Notes: generated by a model from the letters alone, not told the origin. DNA of 64,000 nucleotides from Bacteroidales bacterium (GCA_024710405.1 JANJUV010000002.1:310001-374000); one strand, 5' to 3'. Counted from the stretch's first letter, positions 17,394 through 26,982 are shown. Numbers and translations are program-made.

Positions 17394-17401
17394 TACCTTT
17401 G
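17394..17401 (+). promoter_or_regulatory. -7 promoter box of mfd
   Basis: TACCTTTG matches TAnnTTTG exactly. The transcript would start near 17408, leaving a leader of only about 15 bases before the TTG start of mfd at 17424. No clear -33 TTTG is seen. Confidence 0.55.
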
Positions 17402-17423
17402 CACCACCAATTGATGTCCTGTT

Positions 17424-20400
17424 TTGCCCAAAAGCCCCATCAACGAAAGTTACCGCAACCACCCTGCACTGGAAGAGATCACACGCATCTCCGGAAAACA
17501 GACCCATTTGCTGCTCAGTGGACTTACAGGCTCATCCAAAGCTGTGCTGGCATCGGCAGTATGTGCGCAATCGGGCGGACAGCACTTGTTTGTTTGCACC
17601 GACAAGGAAACAGCAGCCTATTTTTACAACGACCTGGAAAATCTTTTTGGCGAACGCGATCTGGACTACAACAAAAAAAGCGTTCTGTTCTATCCAACTT
17701 CGTACAAAAGACCCTACGAACCCGAAAAACCCGACAACACGCACATCCTTTCACGCACTGAGGTTCTGGGCAGAGTAACGGTCAGCGAACGCAAAACCCT
17801 CATTGTCACCTATCCCGAAGCCCTGAGTGAGAAAGTTGTGACGCGAAAGGTGCTTTCAAAAAACACCTTGAAAATAAAGACGAAAGAGAAAGTTTCCTTC
17901 GATTTTGTCACCGATGTGCTGATCGAATACGATTTTGACAGGGTTGATTTTGTGGTCGAACCGGGACAATTCTCCGTCAGGGGAGGCATCATCGATGTTT
18001 TTTCGTTTTCCAACGAGCATCCCTACCGTATTGAGTTTTTTGGCAACGAAATAGACTCCATCAGAACCTTCGACCCGGCCACACAGCTTTCCACCTCTCA
18101 GATGAGCAGCATCACCCTTGTGCCCAATGTGCAGAGTCGCCTCATTTATGAAGAAAGGGAAACGCTGCCCGAATATCTTCCTCCCAAAACAGTCGTCTGG
18201 ATCGAAGAGTCAAGCCAGCTGGCGCTGCGGCTGGACGATGAGTATGCAAAAGCATTGCAGGCATTCGAAAAACTGATTGACAGCGATTCTGCTCTTAAAC
18301 CAGAGCTGGTCTTTACAAAAAGCAATGCCTTATTGCAGCAGTTGGGCAACATGACAACCATTGAGTTCGGGACAAGCTCGGTGTTTTCGCAACCGGCCGA
18401 AATCAGGTTGCATACCAGTCCGCAACCTGCATTCAACAAAAATTTCGAGCTGCTGATCAACGATCTGGTGAAGAAAAGAAATGAAAACTACCAATGTCTG
18501 ATCCTGTCCGACAACCCGAAGCAGATCGAAAGGTTGTATGCCATTTTTGAGGACATACAGGCCAACTGGCCTGAAAGCGGAAAGGTGGCCATAGAACCCG
18601 TATACCACAGCCTTCAGGCCGGATTCATCGACCACGACCTGCGTCTGGCCGTGTACACCGATCATCAGGTTTTTGAGCGCTACCACAAGTTTCACCTCCG
18701 CGAAAGTTTCAAGGGCAAGGAGGCCATCACTCTAAAGGAACTCTACGACCTGAAACCCGGTGATTTCGTTTCGCACATTGACCACGGTATCGGACGTTTT
18801 GGCGGGCTGGAAATCATTGACAATAACGGCAAAAAACAGGAAGCCATCCGACTGGTGTACAAAAACGATGACATCCTTTATGTAAGCATCCATTCGCTGC
18901 ACCGTATCGCCAAATACACCGGGCGCGACGGAGCCGAACCCGCGCTGAGCAAACTGGGTTCCAACGCATGGAACAAACTCAAAAACAACACCAAAAACAA
19001 GGTCAAAGACATTGCCCGCGACCTCATCAAACTCTATGCCCAGAGGAAGGCCAGCAAAGGCTATGCCTTTATGCCCGACACCTATCTGCAAAACGAACTT
19101 GAAGCCTCCTTCATCTACGAAGACACACCCGACCAGCTCAAAGCCACCCTTGACGTGAAAGCCGACATGGAATCGGAATCGCCCATGGACAGGCTGATTT
19201 GCGGCGATGTCGGCTTTGGCAAAACTGAAATCGCCATCAGGGCCGCCTTCAAAGCCGTGACTGACTCCAAACAGGCCGCAGTGCTCGTCCCCACCACCAT
19301 TCTGGCGCTGCAACACTACAAAACCTTCACCGACAGGCTTGCCGGTCTGCCTGTGACCGTGGACTACATCAACCGCTTCAAAAGTCCTAAACAACAAAAA
19401 GAAACACTGGATCTGCTGGCGCAAGGCAAGGTGGATATCCTGATCGGCACGCACCGCCTCATCAGCAAAGATGTGGTATTCAAAGATCTGGGTTTGCTGA
19501 TCATCGACGAAGAGCAGAAATTCGGGGTATCGGCCAAAGAGCGGCTGAAACAGCTACGCGCCAGCGTGGACACCCTTACCCTGACCGCAACGCCTATTCC
19601 GCGTACCCTGCAGTTTTCGATGATGGGTGCGCGCGACCTGAGCATCATCAACACTCCTCCGCCCAACCGCTATCCGGTGCAGACCGAAATCCGTTCCTTC
19701 GGCGAAGAGATCATCCGCGAAGCCATACAGTACGAAGTGGCCCGCGGCGGACAGGTGTTTTTCATCCACAACAGGGTGCAGAACATCCTCGATGTGTACG
19801 ACATGCTCAATAAGTTCGTTAAAGGCATCCGGATTGCCGTTGCGCACGGTCAGATGGAAGGCCACAGGCTGGAGGAGATCATGCTTGGTTTTATCAATGG
19901 CGATTACGACGTGCTGTTGTCCACCACCATTGTGGAATCAGGCCTCGACATCCCCAACGCCAACACCATCATCATCAACGATGCACAGCATTTCGGGCTG
20001 AGCGACCTGCACCAGCTACGCGGGCGCGTGGGACGGTCGAACAAAAAAGCCTTTTGCTACCTGCTGGCACCACCGCTGGCTTCACTCACTGCCGACGCAC
20101 AAAAACGCCTCAGGGCACTGCAGGAATTTGCCGACCTGGGCAGCGGATTCAGCATCTCCATGCGCGACCTCGACATACGCGGGGCCGGAAACCTGCTGGG
20201 TGCCGAACAAAGCGGCTTTATCAGCGACATAGGCTTCGAGATGTTTCATAAAATCCTCGACGAAGCCATCCAGGAACTAAAAGACACCGAATTTGCCGAT
20301 GTGTTCAAATCCGACAAACCCAAACCCTTTGTGGCCGATTGCTCCATCGAATCAGACATGGAAATTCTGTTCCCGTCGGAATACATCGATTCGGGCACGG

Positions 20401-20792
20401 AGCGCATCAGCCTTTATACCGAGCTCGACATGATCAGCAGCGAAGACAGCCTGATGAAATTCACCGACAAACTCATCGACCGCTTCGGCCCCTTGCCGCG
20501 TCAGGCCCTCGACCTGCTGAACACCCTGCGCCTGCGCTGGGTAGCCCGCGAACTGGGCTTCGAAAAAATCATCCTGCGAAACAAAACCATGATCGGCTAT
20601 TTTGTCAGCAACCCCGAATCGGGCTTCTACCAGACCAGCCGCTTCGGAAGCATCATCCGCTACCTGCAGGCCAACCCGAAAAGCTTCAGACTTAAGGAAT
20701 CGAACAGCAAACTTTTGCTGTACATTCAGTCCATCCCCACCGTAAATGCCGCGCTCAACAGCCTGCGCGCACTGGACGAAGCCACCGCCTGA
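17424..20792 (+). CDS. mfd: transcription-repair coupling factor
   Basis: DNA translocase of 1122 residues that removes stalled RNA polymerase and recruits nucleotide excision repair. The N-terminal UvrB-like, UvrA-binding part covers about 1-330. A CarD-like polymerase-binding domain starts near residue 445 (GDFVSHIDHGIGRFGGLE). The helicase core has GDVGFGKTE near 592-600 (Walker A), DEEQ near 695, LTATPIPRTLQ and the RecG-like block HQLRGRVGRSNKKAFCYLL. A TRCF C-terminal domain completes it. In-frame upstream codons reach a stop at 17412-17414, so the only reasonable initiator is TTG at 17424. The nearby ATG at 17414 is in another frame. Confidence 0.95.
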   Translation: MPKSPINESYRNHPALEEITRISGKQTHLLLSGLTGSSKAVLASAVCAQSGGQHLFVCTDKETAAYFYNDLENLFGERDLDYNKKSVLFYPTSYKRPYEPEKPDNTHILSRTEVLGRVTVSERKTLIVTYPEALSEKVVTRKVLSKNTLKIKTKEKVSFDFVTDVLIEYDFDRVDFVVEPGQFSVRGGIIDVFSFSNEHPYRIEFFGNEIDSIRTFDPATQLSTSQMSSITLVPNVQSRLIYEERETLPEYLPPKTVVWIEESSQLALRLDDEYAKALQAFEKLIDSDSALKPELVFTKSNALLQQLGNMTTIEFGTSSVFSQPAEIRLHTSPQPAFNKNFELLINDLVKKRNENYQCLILSDNPKQIERLYAIFEDIQANWPESGKVAIEPVYHSLQAGFIDHDLRLAVYTDHQVFERYHKFHLRESFKGKEAITLKELYDLKPGDFVSHIDHGIGRFGGLEIIDNNGKKQEAIRLVYKNDDILYVSIHSLHRIAKYTGRDGAEPALSKLGSNAWNKLKNNTKNKVKDIARDLIKLYAQRKASKGYAFMPDTYLQNELEASFIYEDTPDQLKATLDVKADMESESPMDRLICGDVGFGKTEIAIRAAFKAVTDSKQAAVLVPTTILALQHYKTFTDRLAGLPVTVDYINRFKSPKQQKETLDLLAQGKVDILIGTHRLISKDVVFKDLGLLIIDEEQKFGVSAKERLKQLRASVDTLTLTATPIPRTLQFSMMGARDLSIINTPPPNRYPVQTEIRSFGEEIIREAIQYEVARGGQVFFIHNRVQNILDVYDMLNKFVKGIRIAVAHGQMEGHRLEEIMLGFINGDYDVLLSTTIVESGLDIPNANTIIINDAQHFGLSDLHQLRGRVGRSNKKAFCYLLAPPLASLTADAQKRLRALQEFADLGSGFSISMRDLDIRGAGNLLGAEQSGFISDIGFEMFHKILDEAIQELKDTEFADVFKSDKPKPFVADCSIESDMEILFPSEYIDSGTERISLYTELDMISSEDSLMKFTDKLIDRFGPLPRQALDLLNTLRLRWVARELGFEKIILRNKTMIGYFVSNPESGFYQTSRFGSIIRYLQANPKSFRLKESNSKLLLYIQSIPTVNAALNSLRALDEATA

Positions 20793-20811
20793 ACAACCCT
20801 CATAAAAACCA

Positions 20812-21450
20812 ATGGCACACAAACCCATCAAAGACCTGTGCAGGCAAGGGCTTCTGCCTTACCTCCACTGCGCACTCGACAGTATTGATGCTGCAGAACC
20901 ACTGCATATGCTCGATGCAGGATGCGGAAGCGGCATCCCGACAATGGCACTGGCCGGACGGTTCAGCGGACACATCCATGCCCTCGACCCCGACGCCGAT
21001 GCCCTTGAAAACCTGCGTCAGTCTTTTGCAAAAAAGGATTGGCAGCACCGGTTGACAACCCACCTGAAAACACTGGAGGCAAATGCCTTTCCACCCGCCG
21101 TGTTCGACCTCATCCTGGCCGAGGGCCTGCTGAATGTAACCGGCTTCGCATTTGGGTTTGAAATCCTCAGCCATTGGCTGAAACCCGGCGGAACCTGCAT
21201 ACTCCATGATGAACTGAAAGATCATGAAGAGAAAGTAAAGTTCATGGAATCAATGAACTATACTGTTGTGTACACCAACATTCTGAATGAACACATCTGG
21301 TGGGATGACTACTGCTCCTGTCTCGAACAGCAATTAAAACACACATCAAATCCCGGATTATATCCCGATGAGCTGCACGAACTTCAGTTGTATCGCCAAA
21401 ATCCTGCCCTGTTCCGGTCGCTGTATTATGTGGTGCGAAAAAACATATAA
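20812..21450 (+). CDS. class I SAM-dependent methyltransferase
   Basis: Protein of 212 residues. Motif I of class I methyltransferases is plain: MLDAGCGSGIPTMALAGRF at about 31-49, followed by an acidic residue after the second strand (IHALDPDAD). The motif IV region reads FDLILAEGLLNVTGF, then LKPGGTCILHDEL. Methyl donor is S-adenosylmethionine; the acceptor is unknown. The C-terminal quarter has no special mark. It starts 19 bases after the mfd stop and is probably cotranscribed with it, which does not by itself imply a repair function. Confidence 0.82.
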   Translation: MAHKPIKDLCRQGLLPYLHCALDSIDAAEPLHMLDAGCGSGIPTMALAGRFSGHIHALDPDADALENLRQSFAKKDWQHRLTTHLKTLEANAFPPAVFDLILAEGLLNVTGFAFGFEILSHWLKPGGTCILHDELKDHEEKVKFMESMNYTVVYTNILNEHIWWDDYCSCLEQQLKHTSNPGLYPDELHELQLYRQNPALFRSLYYVVRKNI

Positions 21451-21487
21451 TTGATCATCATTCAAACAAATCAAAATACATAGCAAG

Positions 21488-21814
21488 ATGACCCTCACAG
21501 AAGCAGATGCCATTTATACCCTTATTCTGGAATCGAAACTCAGTAGTCTGGCAGATAAGCTGGTGCAATCGGCCATACGCTATGCCCGCATCAGGGTTGA
21601 CTGGTATGTGCTTGATACACCCGGACGCGTGGCTATGGATGAAGAACGCACAAGAGCCCACGATGCCTTCATTGATGCCTGCAATATATTGTCGCGGAAC
21701 ATGGATGCGCAGGGCGAAGACAACAGCTGGAGGCAGAAAATAGGCACAGACCGCAAATCCATAGGCGACTTCGCCTGTCTGCTGCATGCTGTTATGGGAA
21801 TCAGGGCGCGATAA
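21488..21814 (+). CDS. 108-residue helical hypothetical protein
   Basis: Soluble, probably all-helical protein that I do not recognise. It contains SSLADKLVQSAIRYARIRVDW and ERTRAHDAFIDACNILSRNM, which look like amphipathic helices of a small bundle. No signal peptide, membrane segment or cysteine motif. It lies 37 bases after the methyltransferase on the same strand and may be the last gene of the mfd transcript. It is followed by the converging ATPase gene. Confidence 0.55.
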   Translation: MTLTEADAIYTLILESKLSSLADKLVQSAIRYARIRVDWYVLDTPGRVAMDEERTRAHDAFIDACNILSRNMDAQGEDNSWRQKIGTDRKSIGDFACLLHAVMGIRAR

Positions 21815-21838
21815 TGTGGGAGGGTGAATTTCCTTTAA

Positions 21839-23287
21839 TCAACTTACACTCTTCATTTTCAATGTTATATCACCAATGTTGTAGGCGTACACTGAAGCGG
21901 GCACAAACGAAAACTGCATATCGCCGACTCTTTTAACGCCTGTTTGGTCAATTGTTGTTACCAGTGCATTCTGAAAGTCATTGGCCTTGCAGAAGTTCAT
22001 TAAGCTTTTTAATTCCTGTGGCTGTTTAAAATAACGGTTGCTCCATTTGATCTCAACACTCCAAACGGGTTTATATTTCTTATGGTCAACCAGCACCAAA
22101 TCCACTTCGCCTTCATTTCTGCCTTCTTTCCAGCGGGCATAAGACAGATCCAGTTTCTCGCGGTGCATCCATTGCGACAGCACCCCGGTTTCGACCAGAT
22201 TTCCCATTTCGCTGTCAGTTTCGGCAATGGGCGAAAACAAGGCCGTACGCAAGGACGGGTTGGTTAAATATACCTTAAAACTTGTTACCCTTTTTAATTG
22301 GCGGGCATTGATATCCACTTTGTTGAGCACCCTGATCAAAAAAGCAGCTTCGAGGTACTCCAGGTATTTTTTCAGTGTTTCCTTTTGTATGCCGCTTTCG
22401 TTGGCCATTCTTTCGTACGAAAATTCATTGCCTGTGTTGTAGGCAATGTAGGAAAAAAACCGGTTGAGTTCCTGAACGTCTTTTATGCCGTATAAACTGG
22501 GCAAATCCCTGAGCAGCACCTTGTCCACGATGTCATTTTTCACATAGCGACCCATATCGCTTTGGATTTTTTCTGACAAAACAACTTCAGGATAGCCGCC
22601 AAAATTCAGGTAGTTTACAAATTCCCTGTTCAGCGCCTTCACATCGTACGTCAGGCAATACGGAACCGACCTGTCGCCATAATCAATGTTGCCGTTGTAG
22701 ATGAGGTGGTTGAGATTCTTTAGATGAATGTATTCCTGAAAGGTAAGTGGCGGCAACATAAAATCAGTAAAGCGTCCGGCTCCGCTCTCGGTGCTGTGCC
22801 ATTTCAGAGCAGCAGCTGCCGAACCAGATACGATAAATTTGGTATCGGGATAGGAATCTACCAGCACTTTCAGGTGCCGCTCCCAGTCCTTCAGGTACTG
22901 TATTTCATCAAAAAACACATAACAGTTGGCAAGCTGTGTAAGATTCTGAGATTTTTTGCAGAGATTCAAAATATCTTCGAGGCTGAGATGCACGTAAATC
23001 GGATTGTCAATACCCACGAAGAAAATTTGTTGCGGATTTACCTGTTCTGCGATCAGCTGCTGAATGCTGTGAAACAATAATACGGTTTTGCCAACCCGCC
23101 TCGGCCCCATCAATACCACAGCCCGGCGCACATCTTTCTCAACCACATAGGGATAAAACAAATCGAAATACAACCGCCGCGACATAGCGCCGTACACCTC
23201 CGGCACTTGCCTGCTCACCCACCAGGGGTTCTCGTACCGAAGCCGTTCGATCACTTTTTCGGCAGGAATAAGGTTTAATCCGATCAT
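21839..23287 (-). CDS. AAA ATPase with DUF4143-type C-terminus
   Basis: Protein of 482 residues from the ATG at 23287. VVLMGPRRVGKTVLLFHSIQ near 70-90 is the Walker A loop, and YVFFDEIQYLKDWERHLKVLVD is the Walker B region with a sensor-like SGSAAAAL behind it. The C-terminal half has the pattern of the DUF4143 family, including LYGIKDVQELNRFFSYIA and a PD-(D/E)XK-like stretch GEVDLVLVD ... WSVEIKWS. Such ATPases are widespread in accessory regions and their biological role is unsettled. It lies at the border of the AT-rich accessory stretch, with repeat A copy 1 about 105 bases upstream of its start. Confidence 0.85.
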   Translation of the reverse strand: MIGLNLIPAEKVIERLRYENPWWVSRQVPEVYGAMSRRLYFDLFYPYVVEKDVRRAVVLMGPRRVGKTVLLFHSIQQLIAEQVNPQQIFFVGIDNPIYVHLSLEDILNLCKKSQNLTQLANCYVFFDEIQYLKDWERHLKVLVDSYPDTKFIVSGSAAAALKWHSTESGAGRFTDFMLPPLTFQEYIHLKNLNHLIYNGNIDYGDRSVPYCLTYDVKALNREFVNYLNFGGYPEVVLSEKIQSDMGRYVKNDIVDKVLLRDLPSLYGIKDVQELNRFFSYIAYNTGNEFSYERMANESGIQKETLKKYLEYLEAAFLIRVLNKVDINARQLKRVTSFKVYLTNPSLRTALFSPIAETDSEMGNLVETGVLSQWMHREKLDLSYARWKEGRNEGEVDLVLVDHKKYKPVWSVEIKWSNRYFKQPQELKSLMNFCKANDFQNALVTTIDQTGVKRVGDMQFSFVPASVYAYNIGDITLKMKSVS

Positions 23288-23390
23288 AAAATTGCTTATT
23301 TTTGCAAATATAGCATAATTAAGCAATATACAACATGTTTATTTATGCATTTCTTACAGATTTGACCATTTTATTCCGGTATTCAATAAA

Positions 23391-23425
23391 AAAGTTAAGG
23401 GAGTTTTTGGTTGATTTGACTCCGG
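23391..23425. repeat. dispersed repeat A, copy 1
   Basis: A 35-base sequence beginning AAAGTTAAGGGAGTTTTTGG recurs at 24662-24696 with a single mismatch. Read on the minus strand it ends in TAACTTTT, which is close to a -7 promoter box pointing at the ATPase gene. The surrounding bases 23288-23582 hold no gene. Confidence 0.75.
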
Positions 23426-23582
23426 TTGAGCTATAGAGCCAAAAGGAAATGCCTGCTGTTGCTTTTTCACTTTGCATTCACAGGCCATGTTTAGGTGAAA
23501 ACAGCTTTTTAGCCAGTTAACATCGTTCAACCATACGAGGCCAAATTATTGTAACTCGTTTGTCTTAGTTATAAGTTTTGAC

Positions 23583-24146
23583 CTATTTGCTGAATACTTC
23601 TTCTCTGGAAAGAAATATCTCTTTGTTATCTTTTACCACAATTACTTCATCCTTCTTTAGTTCTATGGAGCTATACTCGTTAGGCAAAATGATTTCGCCG
23701 GTTAAAAGAACTATTCCATATTTTCCGTTTTTCATAGAGACACCTACATTTCCATCAAATTTAATCGATTCATACTCATTCGGAATAAGTATTTCTCCTT
23801 GTCTGTCTATCACGCCAACTTTTCCATTCATTAATGAATATCCTAAGCTTCCATTGCTAAAATCAAGTTTGTCATATATGTTCGGGATAATAATTTTCCC
23901 ACAAATATCAATTAAACCAACCTTTCCCTCTTTTACTGAAAGACCCGAACTTCCATTGCTGAAATCAAGTGATTCATATTCATTAGGAATAATTACATTT
24001 CCTTCAAGATCAGTTAATCCAAATTTTCCTTCAACCTTTGTTAAGTAGTAATGGTCATGGATTATCTCTTTTTCTACATTTACCTGCTGACCAATTGACA
24101 TATTGGAAAATATGCAGCCTAAGATTACTAAAATTAATTTTTTCAT
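23583..24146 (-). CDS. exported WG-repeat protein
   Basis: Protein of 187 residues with a signal peptide ending near NMSIGQ. The mature part is made of about four WG-like repeats, each with a GK.GL.D..G..IIPN.Y..L.F pattern (for example KVEGKFGLTDLEGNVIIPNEY and KEGKVGLIDICGKIIIPN). The Trp of the consensus is replaced by other residues in every repeat seen. Such proteins are common in Bacteroidota; the role is not known. The gene is AT-rich compared with its flanks and lies between repeat A copy 1 and repeat B copy 1. Confidence 0.75.
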   Translation of the reverse strand: MKKLILVILGCIFSNMSIGQQVNVEKEIIHDHYYLTKVEGKFGLTDLEGNVIIPNEYESLDFSNGSSGLSVKEGKVGLIDICGKIIIPNIYDKLDFSNGSLGYSLMNGKVGVIDRQGEILIPNEYESIKFDGNVGVSMKNGKYGIVLLTGEIILPNEYSSIELKKDEVIVVKDNKEIFLSREEVFSK

Positions 24147-24222
24147 GCTATTGGGAATTAATTATGCTTATAGTACGCCTTTAACAAATGTTTGCAAACG
24201 CTTGCTTCAGGTTATTTTCAAT

Positions 24223-24250
24223 CCGTAAAGTTATGAAATCCACCAAATAA
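24223..24250. repeat. dispersed repeat B, copy 1
   Basis: A 28-base sequence starting CCGTAAAGTTATGAAATCCA is found identically at 26983-27010. It lies 77 bases upstream of the WG-repeat gene. A loosely conserved TTTGCAAACGCTT tract precedes it by about 32 bases. Confidence 0.8.
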
Positions 24251-24274
24251 ACAATAAGTTGTCAAAATACTTTC

Positions 24275-24496
24275 CTATTCACGCGAACGCTCAAACGCAC
24301 TGACAACCAATCTGGCTTTATCAAAATTCTCTTCTGATACAATGATCCTCACACCCCCTGCTGTTCGCCATGCCGCTCCGGCTCTTGACCCCATAATTTC
24401 ATCTGTCAGCTGTGACTCAATCCCTTCATTTTCCAAAAGGTTTTTAATCATCTGACACTCAAATAGCGTCCCTTCATAAAGCTCGGCAATTTTCAT
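24275..24496 (-). CDS. DUF2007 protein
   Basis: Small soluble protein of 73 residues that matches the DUF2007 pattern: an N-terminal LYEGTLFECQMIKNLLENEGI segment, a central GGVRIIVSEEN strand and a final helix. The family is labelled putative signal-transducing by databases, but no mechanism is established. The frame has no close upstream alternative start. It is the only gene between repeat B copy 1 and repeat A copy 2. Confidence 0.8.
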   Translation of the reverse strand: MKIAELYEGTLFECQMIKNLLENEGIESQLTDEIMGSRAGAAWRTAGGVRIIVSEENFDKARLVVSAFERSRE

Positions 24497-24811
24497 GGTT
24501 GATCATGTTGGTGGCACTTTGGTGAACCTGATGGTGCATCCTCGCCTTTTTCATCATCAAAGAATCTCCATCCCGCATCCGTCAGCAGCTGGTTTATTTT
24601 AATCCTTGCATGAGCTTCATTCTTCATTTTCTGTCACGATAAGTTTTTGTCGGCTTTTGGCAAAGTTAAGGGAGTTTTTGGTTGATTTGACGCCGGATGT
24701 CCCACCGGAAGGTTCCGTTCAACACTGGCTTAAATCGCAAAGGTATGTGCCCAACAGGCATCAGGGAAAAGCAGGCTTGCGGTTAAGGGTTATTTGTTGT
24801 GTGAAGTGCTC
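24497..24811. other. non-coding gap containing repeat A copy 2
   Basis: About 315 bases without a convincing gene. It contains repeat A copy 2 (24662-24696) and a minus-strand TACCTTTG at about 24738-24745. A short plus-strand open frame across the repeat appears to be chance coding of the repeat. Confidence 0.5.
24662..24696. repeat. dispersed repeat A, copy 2
   Basis: 34 of 35 bases match the copy at 23391-23425. On the minus strand, with the preceding base, it ends in TAACTTTG, an exact TAnnTTTG match, pointing toward the DUF2007 gene about 165 bases away. Confidence 0.75.
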
Positions 24812-26032
24812 TCATTTCTTTATGTTTGATAGTATTGTTTTCAAAATCTTGTCGAGTGCACTTACTGATACTTCGTCATCTTTTTGATTGTCTGTATTGT
24901 CAATAATTGAAGAGTGGTTTCCAAAATACTTTTCTACAAGTTTTTCCTTTATTTCTTGTTTTTTATTTTCAGGTAGGAGTTCAATAAATGGATTAATGGC
25001 TGCTAATTCAAGTTCAGCTTTTCTGTTTAGTATTTCGAGTCTTCTATGCTTTGAAGATTCTCTGGCTGCATAGGTTGCTGGATAGGAAAGTGCTGCAGCT
25101 GCTAAGATTCTGATTAATGACTTTGTCCAATCATATGTATCACCACTGATGTCCCATATTGTATAGATTAGTAAACCTGATAGAATAAGCATCAATATAA
25201 TTGCAACTATTCTAAGAATGTCAGCAGTAATCTTATTGCTATTTGCAACTTGTTGATAATTGCCTGTTACAGAAACATCCCCAATAACTCCTACAATCTT
25301 TTTAGCTTCATTAAACTTTTGGTTTAGCCCAGTAATCAAAGTTGTGGTATCGGTATCAATTTCGGCTTTTATCTCCTCAATTTCATTATTCAAAGTTTGC
25401 TTTAAAGCATCAAACTCAGTCCTAAATGATTTTCTATCTGATTCATAATTTTGGTTAGCAGTTGCTTTGATATTGGCAAAGTCAGTTTTAAAAGTTGAGT
25501 TAATATTTTGAAGTTCTATTTCTTTTTGTTCCAATACAGTCTTGATTCGTGTTATCTCAGATTGATTTTTAATGATTTCATTATTAAGTTCTTCAATCGA
25601 TAGTTTCAAATTCTGATTTTCTTTCCCTAATCCTTTATATTTCTCTTGAACAATCTTTTCAAAATTTGATATATCCTTCGAAAAATTGAAATCATTCTTT
25701 GAAAATGGAAGTGGCAAATTTCTTACCCGTGTAATTGCTGAATGCAAATTATTCTTTGCATTTGTAATATGTCCATAATTCTTATTGCCAATGAACGTAT
25801 TAATTTGAGAAAGTGCATTTTCCACTTCTTGCGAAATCGTTGTTAGTTCGGTTTCTTGAACAATAATTGGAATTGTAAGTCTTAGCCTATCTAAAAAATA
25901 ACCATAAGATGTTTCAAAAAAATGAATATCATCAATACCAACAGATTCTCTTATCTCACTGTCAGAAATGCGATTCTTGAACTGTTCAAGTTTCTCAAAA
26001 ATCATATGGTTGTCAAATTCTTGTCCTGTCAT
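24812..26032 (-). CDS. coiled-coil membrane protein, hypothetical
   Basis: Protein of 406 residues that I do not recognise. The N-terminal ~120 residues are helical; about 130-250 are a long coiled coil rich in Glu, Lys, Asn and Ile (KYKGLGKENQNLKLSIEEL onward). Two hydrophobic segments follow near 270-292 (ILRIVAIILMLILSGLLIY) and 305-325, joined by a short polar loop, so both ends should face the cytosol. The C-terminal part (ESSKHRRLEILNRKAELELAA) is again helical and charged. The very low GC content differs from the surrounding genes and suggests acquisition. A lipoprotein gene lies upstream. Confidence 0.7.
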   Translation of the reverse strand: MTGQEFDNHMIFEKLEQFKNRISDSEIRESVGIDDIHFFETSYGYFLDRLRLTIPIIVQETELTTISQEVENALSQINTFIGNKNYGHITNAKNNLHSAITRVRNLPLPFSKNDFNFSKDISNFEKIVQEKYKGLGKENQNLKLSIEELNNEIIKNQSEITRIKTVLEQKEIELQNINSTFKTDFANIKATANQNYESDRKSFRTEFDALKQTLNNEIEEIKAEIDTDTTTLITGLNQKFNEAKKIVGVIGDVSVTGNYQQVANSNKITADILRIVAIILMLILSGLLIYTIWDISGDTYDWTKSLIRILAAAALSYPATYAARESSKHRRLEILNRKAELELAAINPFIELLPENKKQEIKEKLVEKYFGNHSSIIDNTDNQKDDEVSVSALDKILKTILSNIKK

Positions 26033-26196
26033 TGGTTCTGTTTTTTAGCATTATGAATAACGTCAGTCCGTCCAAAAACTTCTATTAATTTTCAATTTCT
26101 CCATTTTACCCTGCTAAACTAGCAAATACTTAGGTTGAAACGATCAATATTTTAAACTGTAATATCTTTGGGAGGGCTTTCAACAACAGCTGCCTT

Positions 26197-26799
26197 CTAT
26201 AAATTCTTTTTAATCATTTCTCTATAACCTGGAAAGTCATTTGGGTTTAAAAATATTTTGTTCTTATCATCAGTCATATTTATTATTTTAAAATCTGGTG
26301 CAGGGTTAGTTTGCACTACATATTCATTTAATATTTTTACTCCTAATGCATTATTCCCACGAAAGCTAAATAAGTATGTAAAAGAAGCAACCTCATTCTT
26401 TTTGTCGCCAAGCAAAGTTGCTAAAGAGTCAATTTTAGAAAGAATTTTTTCATTTTTCTCAATTTTAGCTTTTAGTTCTTCAACCTCTTTTTCATCATAC
26501 ATTGAAGGGATTTCAGCTTTATATGTTTCCTGTCTTTGAAGTGAGTTAAGGTCATATTCCATATTTCTTCTGAAATCGTCTTTACGGTATTCAATATTGT
26601 CATTATAAGTTATTGAGTCCTTTAGTTCAAGTTTCACGAATTCGTAGCTACTTGGGTAATTCATTTTTTCTTTGACATACTCTTCTAAATTCTTCTTTAC
26701 AATGTCATCTTGAGTAGGTTGCTTTACTGAGCAGGATATTAAACCGATTGTAATAAATGCTAAAAGCACAAATGCAATTGTTAATGATATTTTCTTCAT
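26197..26799 (-). CDS. AT-rich lipoprotein, hypothetical
   Basis: Protein of 200 residues with a lipoprotein signal (FITIGLISC, Cys23 lipidated). A short PSSYEFVKLEL motif is followed by a predicted coiled segment (KEVEELKAKIEKNEKILSKID) and a beta-rich end with FSFRGNNALGVKILNEYVV. I know no family for it with certainty. Low GC content and its place inside repeats A copy 2 and B copy 2 tie it to the downstream coiled-coil membrane protein, possibly as one acquired pair. Confidence 0.65.
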   Translation of the reverse strand: MKKISLTIAFVLLAFITIGLISCSVKQPTQDDIVKKNLEEYVKEKMNYPSSYEFVKLELKDSITYNDNIEYRKDDFRRNMEYDLNSLQRQETYKAEIPSMYDEKEVEELKAKIEKNEKILSKIDSLATLLGDKKNEVASFTYLFSFRGNNALGVKILNEYVVQTNPAPDFKIINMTDDKNKIFLNPNDFPGYREMIKKNL

Positions 26800-26982
26800 T
26801 TCGATTAATATTTGATTGTTAACGTTTTTTTTCGTTGTCTTTTTAACTGCCGCATGACTTTTTGTTAAACATACTTTTTTTATAATAACTGTCTTACAGC
26901 ATATTATGAATTCCGTTTAACCCAATGCACTATCCGTGTATAAACGTTTATAAGCGCTTAATAGAACCGATATTACAAGATG

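Noticed and set aside
18732-19454. Long open frame antisense to mfd
   Set aside because: Phe/Val/Gly-rich composition without motifs; it covers the conserved CarD-like and helicase region of mfd.
24189-24250. Integron attC site around repeat B
   Set aside because: The tracts lack a proper GTTRRRY/RYYYAAC pair, and no integrase is seen in the window. Similarity is limited to gene orientation and shared flanks.
24606-24887. Short plus-strand coding frame across repeat A copy 2
   Set aside because: It is formed mostly by the repeat, has no recognisable domain and overlaps the end of the coiled-coil gene.
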